Made by a program: the position numbers and the translations under genes. 64,000 nt of DNA, taken from the NCBI RefSeq assembly GCF_000143415.4, contig NW_003314307.1:8843-72842 (forward strand), written 5' to 3'. The DNA is from Selaginella moellendorffii (lineage: Eukaryota; Streptophyta; Lycopodiopsida; Selaginellales; Selaginellaceae). The notes beneath the pieces are model-generated. The model did not search any database, was not told the origin of the DNA, and was given only the letters and a program-made list of their open reading frames with translations. This document shows, in pieces, positions 10,942-20,604 of the stretch. Every line of letters begins with the position of its first letter. The stretch's first letter is position 1.

Positions 10942-13900
10942 ATGGCAAGGGCAGGGCGTAAGCGAACCCAGGCGGAGACGGAACCTCCGCCAGAGCTGGA
11001 GCCTCCGGTCGAACAAGAGGCTATGGATGAGGAATCCTTGCATGAGGAGGACTCCAGTGAGGAAACCTCCAAACAGGAGTCCGGTGGCGAGGTTCGGTCG
11101 TCCAAGGCTCGATTGGACGTGCTAGAAGGACAGTTGGCACAGACCAATGCCCTGCTGGAAACTCTCGTACGCAAGCAAAAGCGTGACGAGAGGCGGAAGA
11201 AAAAGAAAAAGACTGCGGATGCTGGCAGCGCAGAAGGTGCGGATCTTTCGGCCGGGACTGAGGCAAAACCAGACAAGGTCGAACAGACCGAAGTGGAATC
11301 AGTCCCTCAGGCAGTTCCCAAGTACAAACCAAAGCCCCCACCGGTCTTCAAGGGAGTGAATGACTATAAGGTGGTGGAGGATTGGTTTTACGATATGGAG
11401 GACTACTTCCGAGCGTTGCGGTTACCAAGCTCGGAGAAGGTCCCATGTGCAAAACCATACTTGGCAGATAATGCCAAGTCTTGGTGGAGAACAACGGAGG
11501 CCAACGAAGGACCGGTGGTCACTTGGGACATGATGAAGGCGAGGATCCGCGCAACATATGTTCCTCCGAATGCCACTCTACATCTGAGGGATGAACTGAG
11601 TAGGCTGAAACAGACAGGAACCATCCAGGAATATGTGAATGGGTTCATGGCAAAGAGGATACTTGTCACGGACATGGGGGATATGGATGCGTTCCATGCC
11701 TTCATATCAGGTTTGCAAACCTGGGCTCGCGGCGAGGTGATGAGGTGGAACCCGACCAACTACAAGGAAGCGTTGGATGCGGCCATCAAGGTGCATTTCA
11801 ACGATAACCTGCGAAAGGGGAACACGACGGGGTCGGGATCCACATTTAGCAAAGGGGCCAAACCAAGGGGAACGTATAGCAAGGGGAAATTCAAAAGGAG
11901 TTTCTCTAAGAATGAGTCCTCGGGGTTCCGGAAAGGCAAATCCGGTGGCCAGCGAGCGAGTACGTGGGGGAGTCAAGCGAAAAAGGACAAACCCACGGAT
12001 AAGAAGGTCAAGTCGTATAGCAGCGTGGGAAACAACGTATGCTACAACTGCGGCGAAGCGGGACACTTCTCGAGGGAATGTCCCTACCCGAAGAAGGCCA
12101 GAGCCAATATGGCCATCAAGTCGGGTGAAGTCCAAATTGAGGTATGTGATCCAGTCCCTAACTCAAAGTTACTCATTACACGAGCAACTTTGGTAGAGAG
12201 TCGTTCGCGACATCTACTAGCCCTCCGAGGGAAGCTCGGAGGTAGCTTTGTTAAGATCCTTATTGACACGGGTGCTTCGGATAATTTTGTGGCTGCAGAC
12301 ATAGTCCGGCAAGCCGGACTAACGGTGCAGCGGCTAGGCGAACCAAGGACTATAGAGTTTGTTCAGGGTAGCCAAAGCACCGATGAGGTACTTCGACAAG
12401 CGAGAGTCGAAGTGGGGACATGGAAAGTGGACATGGATTTCACCGTCTTGGATATGGCGGGATTTGACGTGATCTTCGGAATGGATTGGTTTAATCGGTT
12501 CGTGGTAGCCCTGCATGGACAAGGTAGGAACCTTGTGGTATTGGCGAATGCCCAAGGAAGAAGATCTAGGGTGGAGGCCCAGGATCTAAAGGTAGGGCAA
12601 AGCAAGGCCAAAGAGTCATGCTTGAACCTGGTGTCCACGAGAGGACAACTCACTAAAGGAACTAAGGCAGCCTTTTTGTGCTTACTCTCGGTGAAGAGTG
12701 ACAAAAAGACAAGAACGGAAGAAGTGCCTTTAGTGATCCAGCGAGTGTTGGACCAATTCCAGGATACCATGCCGGAGGAGCTACCGGCGGGGTTGCCCCC
12801 CGCACGACCGATAGAACATAAGATTGAGCTTGTCGAGGGCGCTGAGGCGGTGGTTCGTCCCCCCTATCGTTTGAACGAAAAAGAACTCAAGGAGCTCAAG
12901 TGCCAACTAGAGGAGTTGGTGCGCAAAGGGTATGTTAGGTTGAGCAAGTCGCCGTATGGGGCGCCGGTATTATTTGTGAAAAAGAAAGATGGATCTATGC
13001 GCATGTGCATAGATTACCGGTTGCTCAACAAGTATACCAAGAAGAACAAGTACCCGTTGCCAAGGATTGAGGACCTGTTCGATAGGTTGGGAAAGGCAAA
13101 ATACTTCTCGAGGATTGACCTAAGGTCAGGATACTACCAGATCAGGGTAGCCGAGGAAGATGTCGAGAAGACAACCTGTCGAACGAGGTATGGGAGCTTT
13201 GAGTTTTTGGTGATGCCCTTTGGGCTGTGCAATGCGCCGGCAACGTTTTCGGCGTTGATGAACCACGTCTTTGTACCCTATCTGGATCACTTTGTGGTCG
13301 TCTATATTGACGACATCCTGATCTATAGCGAGACGCTAGAGGAGCATGCCGAACACTTGGCGAAGGTGTTTGAGAAACTAAGGGAACATAAACTGTATGC
13401 TAAAGAGAGCAAATGTGACTTTGCTCAGCAAGAGGTAAAGTTTCTCGGGCATGTGGTGGGCCAGGACGGGCTCAAGGTGGACCCGGAGAAGGTCCAAGCG
13501 ATCCAGGAATGGGAGCGACCATCGAATGTACATGAGTTGAGGGCGTTCTTGGGGCTATGCAACTACTATCGAAAGTTTATCAGACACTATTCGAGAGTAG
13601 CCCTGCCCTTAACGGATCAAACGGGAAAAGGGAAGATGGTATGGACAGCGCAATGCGAGGCGGCATTCGTCCACCTCAAAGGGAAGTTGAGGAAGGCTCC
13701 GGTGTTGGCATTACCGGACTTTGGTAAGGACTTTGAGGTAGACACGGATGCTTCGGACTTTGCGTTAGGCGCAGTTTTGAAGCAAGACAACCATCCAGTA
13801 GCGTTCTTCTCGAAGAAGCTGGACAAGGCTCAACGGAAGTGGCCTGCCCACGAGAAGGAATTGTTTGCGGTGGTCAAGGCGCTCAAGGAGTGGCGACACT

Positions 13901-14268
13901 ACCTTGGGAGACACTTCAAGGTTTACACGGACAATGTGGCAACGAAACACTTCTTGTCACAACCCGACCTGAGAGGGAAACAAGGTCGGTGGGCCAATGC
14001 CTTGGCCGAGTTTGATTGCGAGATTCTGTACAAGCCTGGGAAGAGCAACATCGTGGCAGATGCGCTAAGTCGAAAAGCGAGCTTGAGGTTGGCGATCTCC
14101 AGCGCAACAGCAACCTTCTGGGACGATGTGTGGACAGCATATGAGAACGATGGTCTAGCACAAGAAGTGTTGTTGAGGAATCTGGAGGCACGGGAAGCTC
14201 ACCAGAGAGGTGAGCCGCCAACGGAAGAGAAAACGGGCTATACATGTATCGTTCGAGTATCGGGGTGA
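10942..14268 (+). CDS. Gag-Pol polyprotein, integrase deleted (element A)
   Basis: Single 1108-aa frame starting at the first ATG after a 59-nt leader. In order: acidic then Lys-rich N-terminus; Gag (about residues 130-300); CCHC zinc knuckle [14 protein letters not shown] (from 367); aspartic protease with DTGAS (442); reverse transcriptase with YIDD (788); RNase H with DTDAS (934) and YTDN (995). Gag and Pol are in one frame without a shift. Relative to element B, about 750 bp are missing after the codons for EEKTGY (about 14238), removing the integrase zinc domain and the D,D-35-E core. The remaining frame ends after eight residues of foreign reading. Protein, RT and RNase H should be made; integration would need help in trans (inference). 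Confidence 0.9.
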   Translation: MARAGRKRTQAETEPPPELEPPVEQEAMDEESLHEEDSSEETSKQESGGEVRSSKARLDVLEGQLAQTNALLETLVRKQKRDERRKKKKKTADAGSAEGADLSAGTEAKPDKVEQTEVESVPQAVPKYKPKPPPVFKGVNDYKVVEDWFYDMEDYFRALRLPSSEKVPCAKPYLADNAKSWWRTTEANEGPVVTWDMMKARIRATYVPPNATLHLRDELSRLKQTGTIQEYVNGFMAKRILVTDMGDMDAFHAFISGLQTWARGEVMRWNPTNYKEALDAAIKVHFNDNLRKGNTTGSGSTFSKGAKPRGTYSKGKFKRSFSKNESSGFRKGKSGGQRASTWGSQAKKDKPTDKKVKSYSSVGNNVCYNCGEAGHFSRECPYPKKARANMAIKSGEVQIEVCDPVPNSKLLITRATLVESRSRHLLALRGKLGGSFVKILIDTGASDNFVAADIVRQAGLTVQRLGEPRTIEFVQGSQSTDEVLRQARVEVGTWKVDMDFTVLDMAGFDVIFGMDWFNRFVVALHGQGRNLVVLANAQGRRSRVEAQDLKVGQSKAKESCLNLVSTRGQLTKGTKAAFLCLLSVKSDKKTRTEEVPLVIQRVLDQFQDTMPEELPAGLPPARPIEHKIELVEGAEAVVRPPYRLNEKELKELKCQLEELVRKGYVRLSKSPYGAPVLFVKKKDGSMRMCIDYRLLNKYTKKNKYPLPRIEDLFDRLGKAKYFSRIDLRSGYYQIRVAEEDVEKTTCRTRYGSFEFLVMPFGLCNAPATFSALMNHVFVPYLDHFVVVYIDDILIYSETLEEHAEHLAKVFEKLREHKLYAKESKCDFAQQEVKFLGHVVGQDGLKVDPEKVQAIQEWERPSNVHELRAFLGLCNYYRKFIRHYSRVALPLTDQTGKGKMVWTAQCEAAFVHLKGKLRKAPVLALPDFGKDFEVDTDASDFALGAVLKQDNHPVAFFSKKLDKAQRKWPAHEKELFAVVKALKEWRHYLGRHFKVYTDNVATKHFLSQPDLRGKQGRWANALAEFDCEILYKPGKSNIVADALSRKASLRLAISSATATFWDDVWTAYENDGLAQEVLLRNLEAREAHQRGEPPTEEKTGYTCIVRVSG

Positions 14269-14979
14269 GTCCATGGGAAGTCATCAATGTGCGAGCTATT
14301 GAAGGTCCTGTGGAACTCGGCGTGGCCGAGTATCATGGAGAGTTACCCGCAGTGGAGGCATTCACGGCGGAAAGACTCAACATTTGGAATCTAGTGAGGG
14401 ATTCCTTGGAACGGGCTCAACAAAGGCAAACCAAGTACGCGAACCTAAAGCGCCGTGACGTAGAGTTCCAAGCTGGGGAGAAGGTGTGGCTGAACACCAA
14501 GAACCTTAGGCTACCAAGTGGGATCAGCCGAAAGTTGACCGAAAGGTAAAAATGCATGTATTCCTGTAAATGAATTGATCTTGAGTTCCTTAAGCAGGTT
14601 TGCGGGGCCTTACGAGATTGAGGCACGAATCGGTAAAGTGGCTTACCGACTCCGACTTCCTCGAGAGATGGGGAAGATGCACCCAGTGTTCCATGTGAAC
14701 TTACTCAAGCCGTACTTTGAGGATCCGCTTCGCAAAGACCAAGTAAGACCTTTACCTGAGGTTATCCAAGGGGAAGAGGAATACGAAGTCGAGGCCATCC
14801 TCAATGCGCGCAAGAGCAAGCGACAAGGACGCGAGGTGAGAGAGTTCCATGTGAAGTGGAAAGGATTTCCACACTGCGAAGCAACATGGGAACCGGAGGA
14901 GAACCTAGCGAACGCGCGAGATCTAGTGGAGGAATTTCTGCAAGGCAGAACTCTATGTACTTATGCAAAGTTCAATTAA
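14244..14979 (+). pseudogene. Integrase C-terminus, GPY/F module and chromodomain (element A, orphaned)
   Basis: Downstream of the integrase deletion the pol frame resumes out of phase with the main frame. 14250-14545 encodes the integrase C-terminal part (reads to GISRKLTER). A GT-AG intron lies at 14546-14597 (52 nt). 14598-14979 then encodes FAGPYEI (GPY/F module) and a chromodomain from about 14780 (YEVEAIL...VKWKGF...WEP). The chromodomain marks the element as a chromovirus; in that group it is thought to target insertion to heterochromatin. Cut off from its start codon, it is unlikely to be translated here. Confidence 0.8.
14546..14597 (+). other. Intron 2 of pol in element A
   Basis: GTAAAAATG at the 5' end and TTAAGCAG at the 3' end, 52 nt, splitting an AGG (Arg) codon. 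Position and sequence match intron 2 of element B (31503-31554). Unspliced, the frame stops at its second codon (TAA at 14547-14549). Confidence 0.75.
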
Positions 14980-15074
14980 AAATATCAATTTGCAAAGTTG
15001 AGCAAGTGGCATATGTTGGGACCCGAAGGCGCGCCAAAGGTGAGCTAATTAGCATGGGTTAGCTAGGTCGACCA

Positions 15075-15190
15075 GGCGTAGGGAGCTACGCCCGACTTCC
15101 TGCGGGGATGTCGAAACCGTAGACGTATTCTACGGAGGTTGGGTTCGAGTCCCAACCCCCTAGTAAAGCAAGGCTGGGTTCAAGTCCCGA
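15075..15190 (+). other. Hairpin cluster with T-arm-like stem-loops in 3' UTR (element A)
   Basis: Four adjacent stem-loops. H1: GGCGTAG/CTACGCC with loop GGAG (15075-15092). H2: CCGTAGA/TCTACGG with loop CGTAT (15117-15135). H3: GGTTGGG/CCCAACC with loop TTCGAGT (15137-15157). H4: GGG/CCC with loop TTCAAGT (15176-15188). H3 and H4 have the 7-nt loop consensus of a tRNA T-arm (TTCRANY), and H3 contains a perfect B-box (GGTTCGAGTCC). No full cloverleaf could be folded, so this is not called a tRNA gene. The same cluster is in element B (30909-31023). Confidence 0.65.
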
Positions 15191-15383
15191 CCCCATACTA
15201 GGGCGTGGTGAGGGGTGGAGTATAGGGACACCTATATTCCGTTGTCATGAGCTCTTGGCCGGGGAGGCTAACTTAGGCACACCGCTAAGTGGGGGGATGC
15301 CCCCGGAGACATGGTCAACAAGTCGTAGGATAAAAAAGAGACGTTCGATGTGGGCATCGAACTTCTTCTATGGGTGGTGGAGT

Positions 15384-16531
15384 TGTAAGGAACCAACTCG
15401 CCGAGGTGTCGTAGGCTAAGGGAACCCTGAAAGCATGACCAAAATGACAAAGAGTTCATCGGATGGGACCAAGTCAAAGATCGAGTCCAAGACCGACTCT
15501 AGGACCGAGTTCGAGATCGAGTCCGGAATCGAGTCCGAGACCGACTCGGGGACCGAGTTCGAGTCCGAGTTCGAGACCGAGTTCGAGACGGAGTCCGAGA
15601 TCCGAAATCGGGTCCGAGACCGAGTCCGAAGTCGAGTCCGAGGTCGGGCCCGAGATCGGGTCCGAGATCGAGTCCGCGATCGAGTCCGAGACCGAATCCG
15701 AAGTCGGATCCGAAATCGGATCCGAGATCGAGCCAGAGACTAAGTCCAAATACTAATACGGGTCAAGGGGTGAAAGCCCAAAGCGTGCGTCCCCCAGGGG
15801 GGGGGGGCTGCAGGGGGTTCCAAAAGTATAGTAGGGATAGTGAGGTCCAGGAACCAGTTTTGAAGGGACTCTCCAGTTGGGCTTCCAAACCGACTTGAGG
15901 TTGGGACTGGGACTAAGGGGCCTTGGGTGGGAGTGAGCATGGACTTGGCTGGTGCCGGAGGGGCCATCCAAGGAAGTGCTCAAGAGCAGCTCCCACTCCC
16001 GAAAGGGAAACCGATTGCGGTGCTCCCGGCTCATGTGGAGTGGTGCCCCACTTGAGTACCATGCGGCTCATTGGTCCTCGCCCTTCCAAGGGGCTTGGGC
16101 CTTCCTTCGGGATGGAAGTGGGGGGCGAGAGGTACCCATACCGGGCCGTTAGGCCACGGTGTTTCGCCCCGGCGTCCCGAAGCAAGTGTTGCACTCAAGA
16201 CTTGGGATTTAGAGGGTCCCATGATCAAGTCTTGTGGTACCAAGGGATGTTAGGAACCTGGAAGCTTGGTGTGCTTGGCTGCTTGTGCTTGCGGGGAGTG
16301 TAGCCGAACCTTAAGTCCAGTCTAACCCGGGGAGGGGGATTGGGAGTGATTTGGGAATCCGTGGAAGGATGGCTAACACTCCGTTGCTCGTGCAGTGAGT
16401 AGCTGAAACCAAGTAGGAGCTGGTACCATAGGCGAGAACCTTGGCAAGGGAACTTGGCAAAAGCCAAGGCAGTGTTGGACGGATAGACGAGGTAAGCTGG
16501 CAAATTGGAAAGGAAAAATTTGTGGCTTACA
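15384..16531 (+). mobile_element. B-type LTR inside element A
   Basis: 1148 bp from TGTAAGGAACC to GTGGCTTACA, preceded by a purine-rich tract (GGGTGGTGGAGT, 15372-15383). It matches the LTRs of element B with scattered substitutions. It is the only B-type LTR in element A; no 5' copy exists. It holds a CG-containing GA-rich array (15474-15750) and a G-tract core (about 15768-15842). The B-type PBS follows directly at its right edge, but there it primes the TRIM part. Confidence 0.88.
15474..15750 (+). repeat. CG-rich GAGTCCGAGATC array in B-type LTR
   Basis: Imperfect array of 6- and 12-base units close to GAGTCC/GAGATC/GAGACC, rich in CpG and open in several frames. Corresponding arrays are at 30350-30625 and 36737-37012 (inverted). 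E LTRs carry a related ATGGAG-containing version. Confidence 0.85.
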
Positions 16532-16737
16532 ATTTGGTATCGGAGCGGTCTCGGGTCCGACTCTGTTGGTTGGCTAAGGGAATCACACCACATGTTGATT
16601 GACATCTGGCTGGTCCAGTTTGCTCCCGTTGGGCTCGACCCGAGGGGTAGGGTGTCAAGAGAGCGGGGCTCTCAGGAGAGCTGCGGCTCTCAGCTTCCGT
16701 TCACGAGGGCGTGAACTTGCAGGGAAGCGTGGTGGAT
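16532..16737 (+). mobile_element. TRIM internal region in element A
   Basis: 206 bp matching, on the opposite strand, the internal region of the TRIM at 7374-7578. It opens with PBS TGGTATCGGAGC (16535-16546), carries two tandem 6-bp hairpins (GAGAGC-GGG-GCTCTC at 16659-16673; GAGAGC-TGCG-GCTCTC at 16676-16691) and ends in a purine-rich tract beside the right repeat. Confidence 0.85.
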
Positions 16738-16931
16738 TGTAAGCAACCAAAGGGAACGACTTGAGAGACGATCCATGGGGTTCAAATATAGAGGGAAAGG
16801 GCCCATGAATAAGAGTGCACCCCCTTTTCCAATCGGTTAAGGGTCTTGGGATATTTGGGGTTAAGCGTCCTTGGGTTTGAATAGTACTGGGCTGGGTGAC
16901 CTCCCGGGAAGTCCAAACTCAGGAGCTTACA
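16738..16931 (+). repeat. Right 194-bp terminal repeat of element A (TRIM type)
   Basis: Same sequence as 10689-10882, followed by target duplication CCAGA (16932-16936). Confidence 0.9.
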
Positions 16932-17950
16932 CCAGACTAATCAGGTAAATCATTTGGGACTTGCGGAAATGTGTTATAACAACTCACCACATTCAAGTAT
17001 CGAGGTGAGTCCATAGGAAGTTATCAATAGGCGAGATATTGAAGGTTTTGTGGAACTTGGTATGGTCAAGTATCATGAAGAGTTACTTGCAATAGAAGCT
17101 TTCACGGTAGAAAGACTCAACATTTGGAATTTAGTGAGGTATTCATTAGAACAAGCTTAACAAAGGCAAATTAAATATGCAAACCAAAAACACCAGGACG
17201 TGGAGTTCCAACTTGAGGAGAAGGTGTGGCTAATCCCAGATAAAATACACCAGCCACACCCTTAGAATGGTAACACTAAAGTTACTAAGTAGGATTAGTC
17301 AGATGTTGAGCCACATGTATTCTTGGAAATGAACTAATCTTGAGTTCTTTAAGAAGATTTGCAAGGCCTTATAGGATTAAGGCTCAAATGGTAAAGTGGT
17401 TTACCACCTTTGACTTCTTTGGGAGATTGGGAAGATGCACCTTGTGTTCCATGTGAACTTACTAAAACCATACTTTGAGGATTTGCTTCACAAGGACTAA
17501 GTAAAACTTTTAGGTTATCCAAGGGGAAGAGGAATATGAGGTCAAGGCCATCCTCAATATACGCAAGAGCAAGTGACAAATATGGGTGTTCTATGTTAAG
17601 TGAAAAGGATTTCCACTCTGCAAAGTAACATGGGAATTGGAGAAGAACCTAGGAAACACACGAGATCTAGTGGAGGAATTTTTGCAAGGTAGAACTTTAT
17701 GTACTTATCAAAACTCAATGAAAGTATGTATTTGTGAAATTGAGCAATATCATATATTAGGACTTGAAGGTGTACCAAAGATAATCTAATTAGCATGAGT
17801 TAGCTAGGTCAACCAGGAGTATAGAGATACACTTGACATCCCACGGGAATGTCAAATTCGTATATATATTCTACGAAGGTTGGGTTCGAGTCCCAACCCC
17901 CTAGTAAAGCAAAGTTGGGTTCCAGTCTCAACCCTATACTAGGGCGTGGT
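16932..17950 (+). pseudogene. Element C integrase C-terminus, chromodomain and 3' UTR
   Basis: Resumes the element C alignment exactly where it broke at 10688. It covers the integrase tail (16937-17300), a decayed pol intron 2 (about 17304-17356, still reading TTGAGTTCTTTAAGAAG), the GPY/F-chromodomain region to about 17725, and the 3' UTR with a perfect B-box/T-arm motif (GGTTGGGTTCGAGTCCCAAC near 17879). Stops and transitions are frequent. It is cut at 17950 by element D, before the LTR that should follow. Confidence 0.8.
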
Positions 17951-17957
17951 GAGATGA

Positions 17958-19096
17958 TGTCACGAATGTGACTTTGGGTATCAAAAGTTACTTGTCAGCT
18001 AGTCCTTACGGACATTTTTTCCTTACTACCACAACGGTAGAAGGTCAATATTGCTGGACTTTTATCAGTCTCCGCCTAAGCTAATTGAGAAATTGGTCTT
18101 CGCGTGTGCACTTGACCAGATAAGCATAAGGACGGAATTCCTAAGTGCTATTAGTTAAACATACTTGACCTAGTTAGAGAAACTCATTTGTTGACTTGCA
18201 CTTGCTAGTGTTGAGAACCCCCGCAATATTGAGCTTGGTCCCTCAATATTAGCTAGATGATAGCTTACCGTGTTTGCCAAACACCCTTGCTATCATTCCC
18301 TTTGTGTTAGTCTCATTTCAGTTCCAAATACTATTTATGGAAAGTGTCTAGATTTGCTCATTTAGCATATCTACAGAATGTAGAGATTGTCTTAAACACA
18401 ATGGTGTTTGTCTTGTGTCCAAATTCACAATCTAGAAACATACCATATTTAGTAAGTTTTGAGCTTGTCCCAAAGACTAACTCCTAGTACTAAGGGAGGC
18501 TTGGGGTGAAAGCCCAAAGTGTGTGTTCCTCAATGGGGGGGGCTGTGGGGGGTTCCAAATGTATAGTAGGGATAGAGGTAGGTTGGGCATGGGCGACCAA
18601 CCTGAGGCATAGTCTACCTTCTGCTTGTGTGCTTGTCCTTGTTTTGCATTCGGCTTGGGTTTAAGCTCGAGCTCCACACCATGCTAGCTGGTGGAGTACC
18701 CATATCCTTGCATTAGGCCATCGGTATGCTGAAATAGCACTAGACTCTATTTGGCTCCGTTTTACGTGTTAGTCTTGGCATTAGGATGTTGGATGCTTTA
18801 GGACTGTTCCAAGTCACTCCATGCTCCTGTCTCTTTGCTCCTTGGGCTATATATTCGGGAGTCATTCCGTGTTCAAGTGCCATTGCTCCTTGGCTCCATG
18901 CTTGGGAGTTTGGTACCGTTCCTTCTTTTAGTGGCCTAAGGCCCTAAAACTTGAGTTCCAGACCATTGTCCTTTGGACATGTGGCATGTGACACGTGGCA
19001 TCTGTCATGTGGCACAAAGAGGGTTTAGGTTCTACTTCGTGGTTATCCTTTGGTAAATCACCATAGGATAAAGGGGTCAAAACCACATGCGCTACA
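17958..19096 (+). repeat. Left LTR of element D
   Basis: Begins TGTCACGAATGTGAC and ends CATGCGCTACA. The first about 98 bases recur at 24260. It contains the core shared with B and E LTRs (about 18502-18582: GTGAAAGCCCAAAG, a G-tract, GGTTCCAAATGTATAGTAGG). Confidence 0.82.
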
Positions 19097-19098
19097 TT

Positions 19099-19110
19099 TG
19101 GTATCAGAGG
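19099..19110 (+). other. Primer-binding site of element D
   Basis: TGGTATCAGAGG two bases after the left LTR; close to the plant initiator tRNA-Met type. Confidence 0.75.
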
Positions 19111-20342
19111 GTGAGTCTCGGCAAGTACTATCCAATGAGATTGGGCAACTAGTCTCATTGCATACACAGAAATGAAAACGATGATCCAAATGGGTACATG
19201 TTTAGGTGCTGAGACTTCGCATTGGTTCCTTGGGTATTAATTTGGTTACCTTTTTTATACTATAATAATGTGAGCTTGCTCTTGGGCTCATAAGATGAAT
19301 GTAAGATGTTCTGTTCACACGAGTTTGTGCTTGGGCTCGTGAGTGAGGCACATTAGCAACTCGAGGTTACACTTTGAGTTGGTAGGATTAATGTTAGCCT
19401 ATCGGTGGTTCCATAAGTTGTTCCTTGTACCATGGGTGAAAGTTAACTTCCTCTGGGTTTGCTAAGAGTCACAATTAGGCTAATCTGTAGTTGTTTAGCA
19501 CGACACTAATGGATCCTTCCTAAGCATGATTACAAGTGGATCAACCAAGACTGTAGGGCTTAGTCTATTGGTTCAAGTAGTCATTGCCGTGCTCTCTCAT
19601 AAATGTTTCTTGGATTGGACTGAAAACAATGCGAAAGCAAGCTTGAGGTTTAGCTAAAGATGAGACTGAAAAGAGAGTCATCAGAGATGAAGGATCAAAG
19701 ACATAAATCATTTTACTCTTCTTGGAGAGATGATTAGCAATGGTGTGTTAACTCATTACTCGTTTCACGGTATGCAACCAAGAGTCCCTATCTTGGTGCA
19801 TATTGGAAATGATGGTTTTACAAGTGGTGAGTTATAACAGTGAAGCATTAAACCATTTTGTCTAAGCTTGCTATTGAAGACTTGGATTGCAATGCTCAAT
19901 TTTTTTTTTAGAGAATCTTGCTATTGTTCCTTGAGTAGCTTGGTGTTGGATTAGTGTTGAGCTTAGTTGTATGAGCTTGTCTGTATTGTGAACAAAATTT
20001 AGTAGTGTTAAGTGTTGTAAATCTCTATTGGTGGGGTGTGGCATTTATGTTGCATTTTGTCGAATTGAGTTAACATTTGATACTTAGATAAATCTTTGAA
20101 GTAGTGATATGGGTATTACTTATTGTGTTGCTCAATTGAAGATCAAGTCATTGTGATTTTATATCATATCCATATGATAATGAGCAATGTGTTTGCGAAG
20201 TTGTTTGGTTAAACAATGATCAACCCCAAAGTGGTTGATGGTGAAGGTAGTATACTTGCACGAAGTAGCATTGTAGTAGTTTTGACTGGATTCTTGATGG
20301 TGGTCTATTATGCTAAATTTAAGTTGATTCCTTGTTCCTTGA
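19111..20342 (+). other. Element D internal region, left part
   Basis: No gene recognised. T/G-rich plus strand with only short frames. Confidence 0.5.
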
Positions 20343-20504
20343 TGTAACGCACCTTATCTCTCTCCCCTTAAGCCAACTAAGAAAAGGCCAATTGCTTGAT
20401 GAGAGAGCCCTTAGTGGTTATTTTATCCCCATTTATCCCTCAAGGTTCCAAGAATCCACAGTGACAGTATATCCAAATTTCATCCCATAATCACATGCGC
20501 TACA
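20343..20504 (+). repeat. Candidate small LTR next to the gap
   Basis: A 162-bp stretch from TGTAACGCACC to GCGCTACA. Its ends form a near-perfect short inverted repeat, as LTRs do, and its last 13 bases equal the end of the element D LTR (CACATGCGCTACA). The primer-binding site expected next would fall in the gap. It could be a TRIM-like relative of D or part of a collapsed second copy. Confidence 0.4.
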
Positions 20505-20604
20505 NNNNNNNNNNNNNNNNNNNNNNNNNNNNNNNNNNNNNNNNNNNNNNNNNNNNNNNNNNNNNNNNNNNNNNNNNNNNNNNNNNNNNNNNNNNNNNNN
20601 NNNN
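20505..20604. other. Assembly gap (100 N)
   Basis: Exactly 100 ambiguous bases, a customary placeholder length, so the true size is unknown. Confidence 0.98.

Larger units (their letters stand above)
10689..16931 (+). mobile_element. Element A: chimeric TRIM / gypsy retrotransposon
   Basis: Bounded by two 194-bp repeats that I read as identical (10689-10882 and 16738-16931), with a perfect 5-bp duplication CCAGA at 10684-10688 and 16932-16936. The terminal repeats and the region 16547-16737 belong to the TRIM family at 7179-7773. Everything from 10898 to 16531 (leader, gag-pol, 3' untranslated region and one 1148-bp LTR) belongs to the B family. Both family junctions fall in the same 22-bp stretch (10876-10897 and 16525-16546), made of the LTR terminus GCTTACA plus ATT and the primer-binding site TGGTATCGGAGC. 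The host site is the integrase region of element C, contiguous on either side. Integrase is internally deleted, so the element is not autonomous. Confidence 0.88.

Noticed and set aside
15117-15160. tRNA gene
   Set aside because: A T-arm and one more stem can be drawn, but there is no acceptor stem, D-arm or sensible anticodon loop (5-nt loop in H2).
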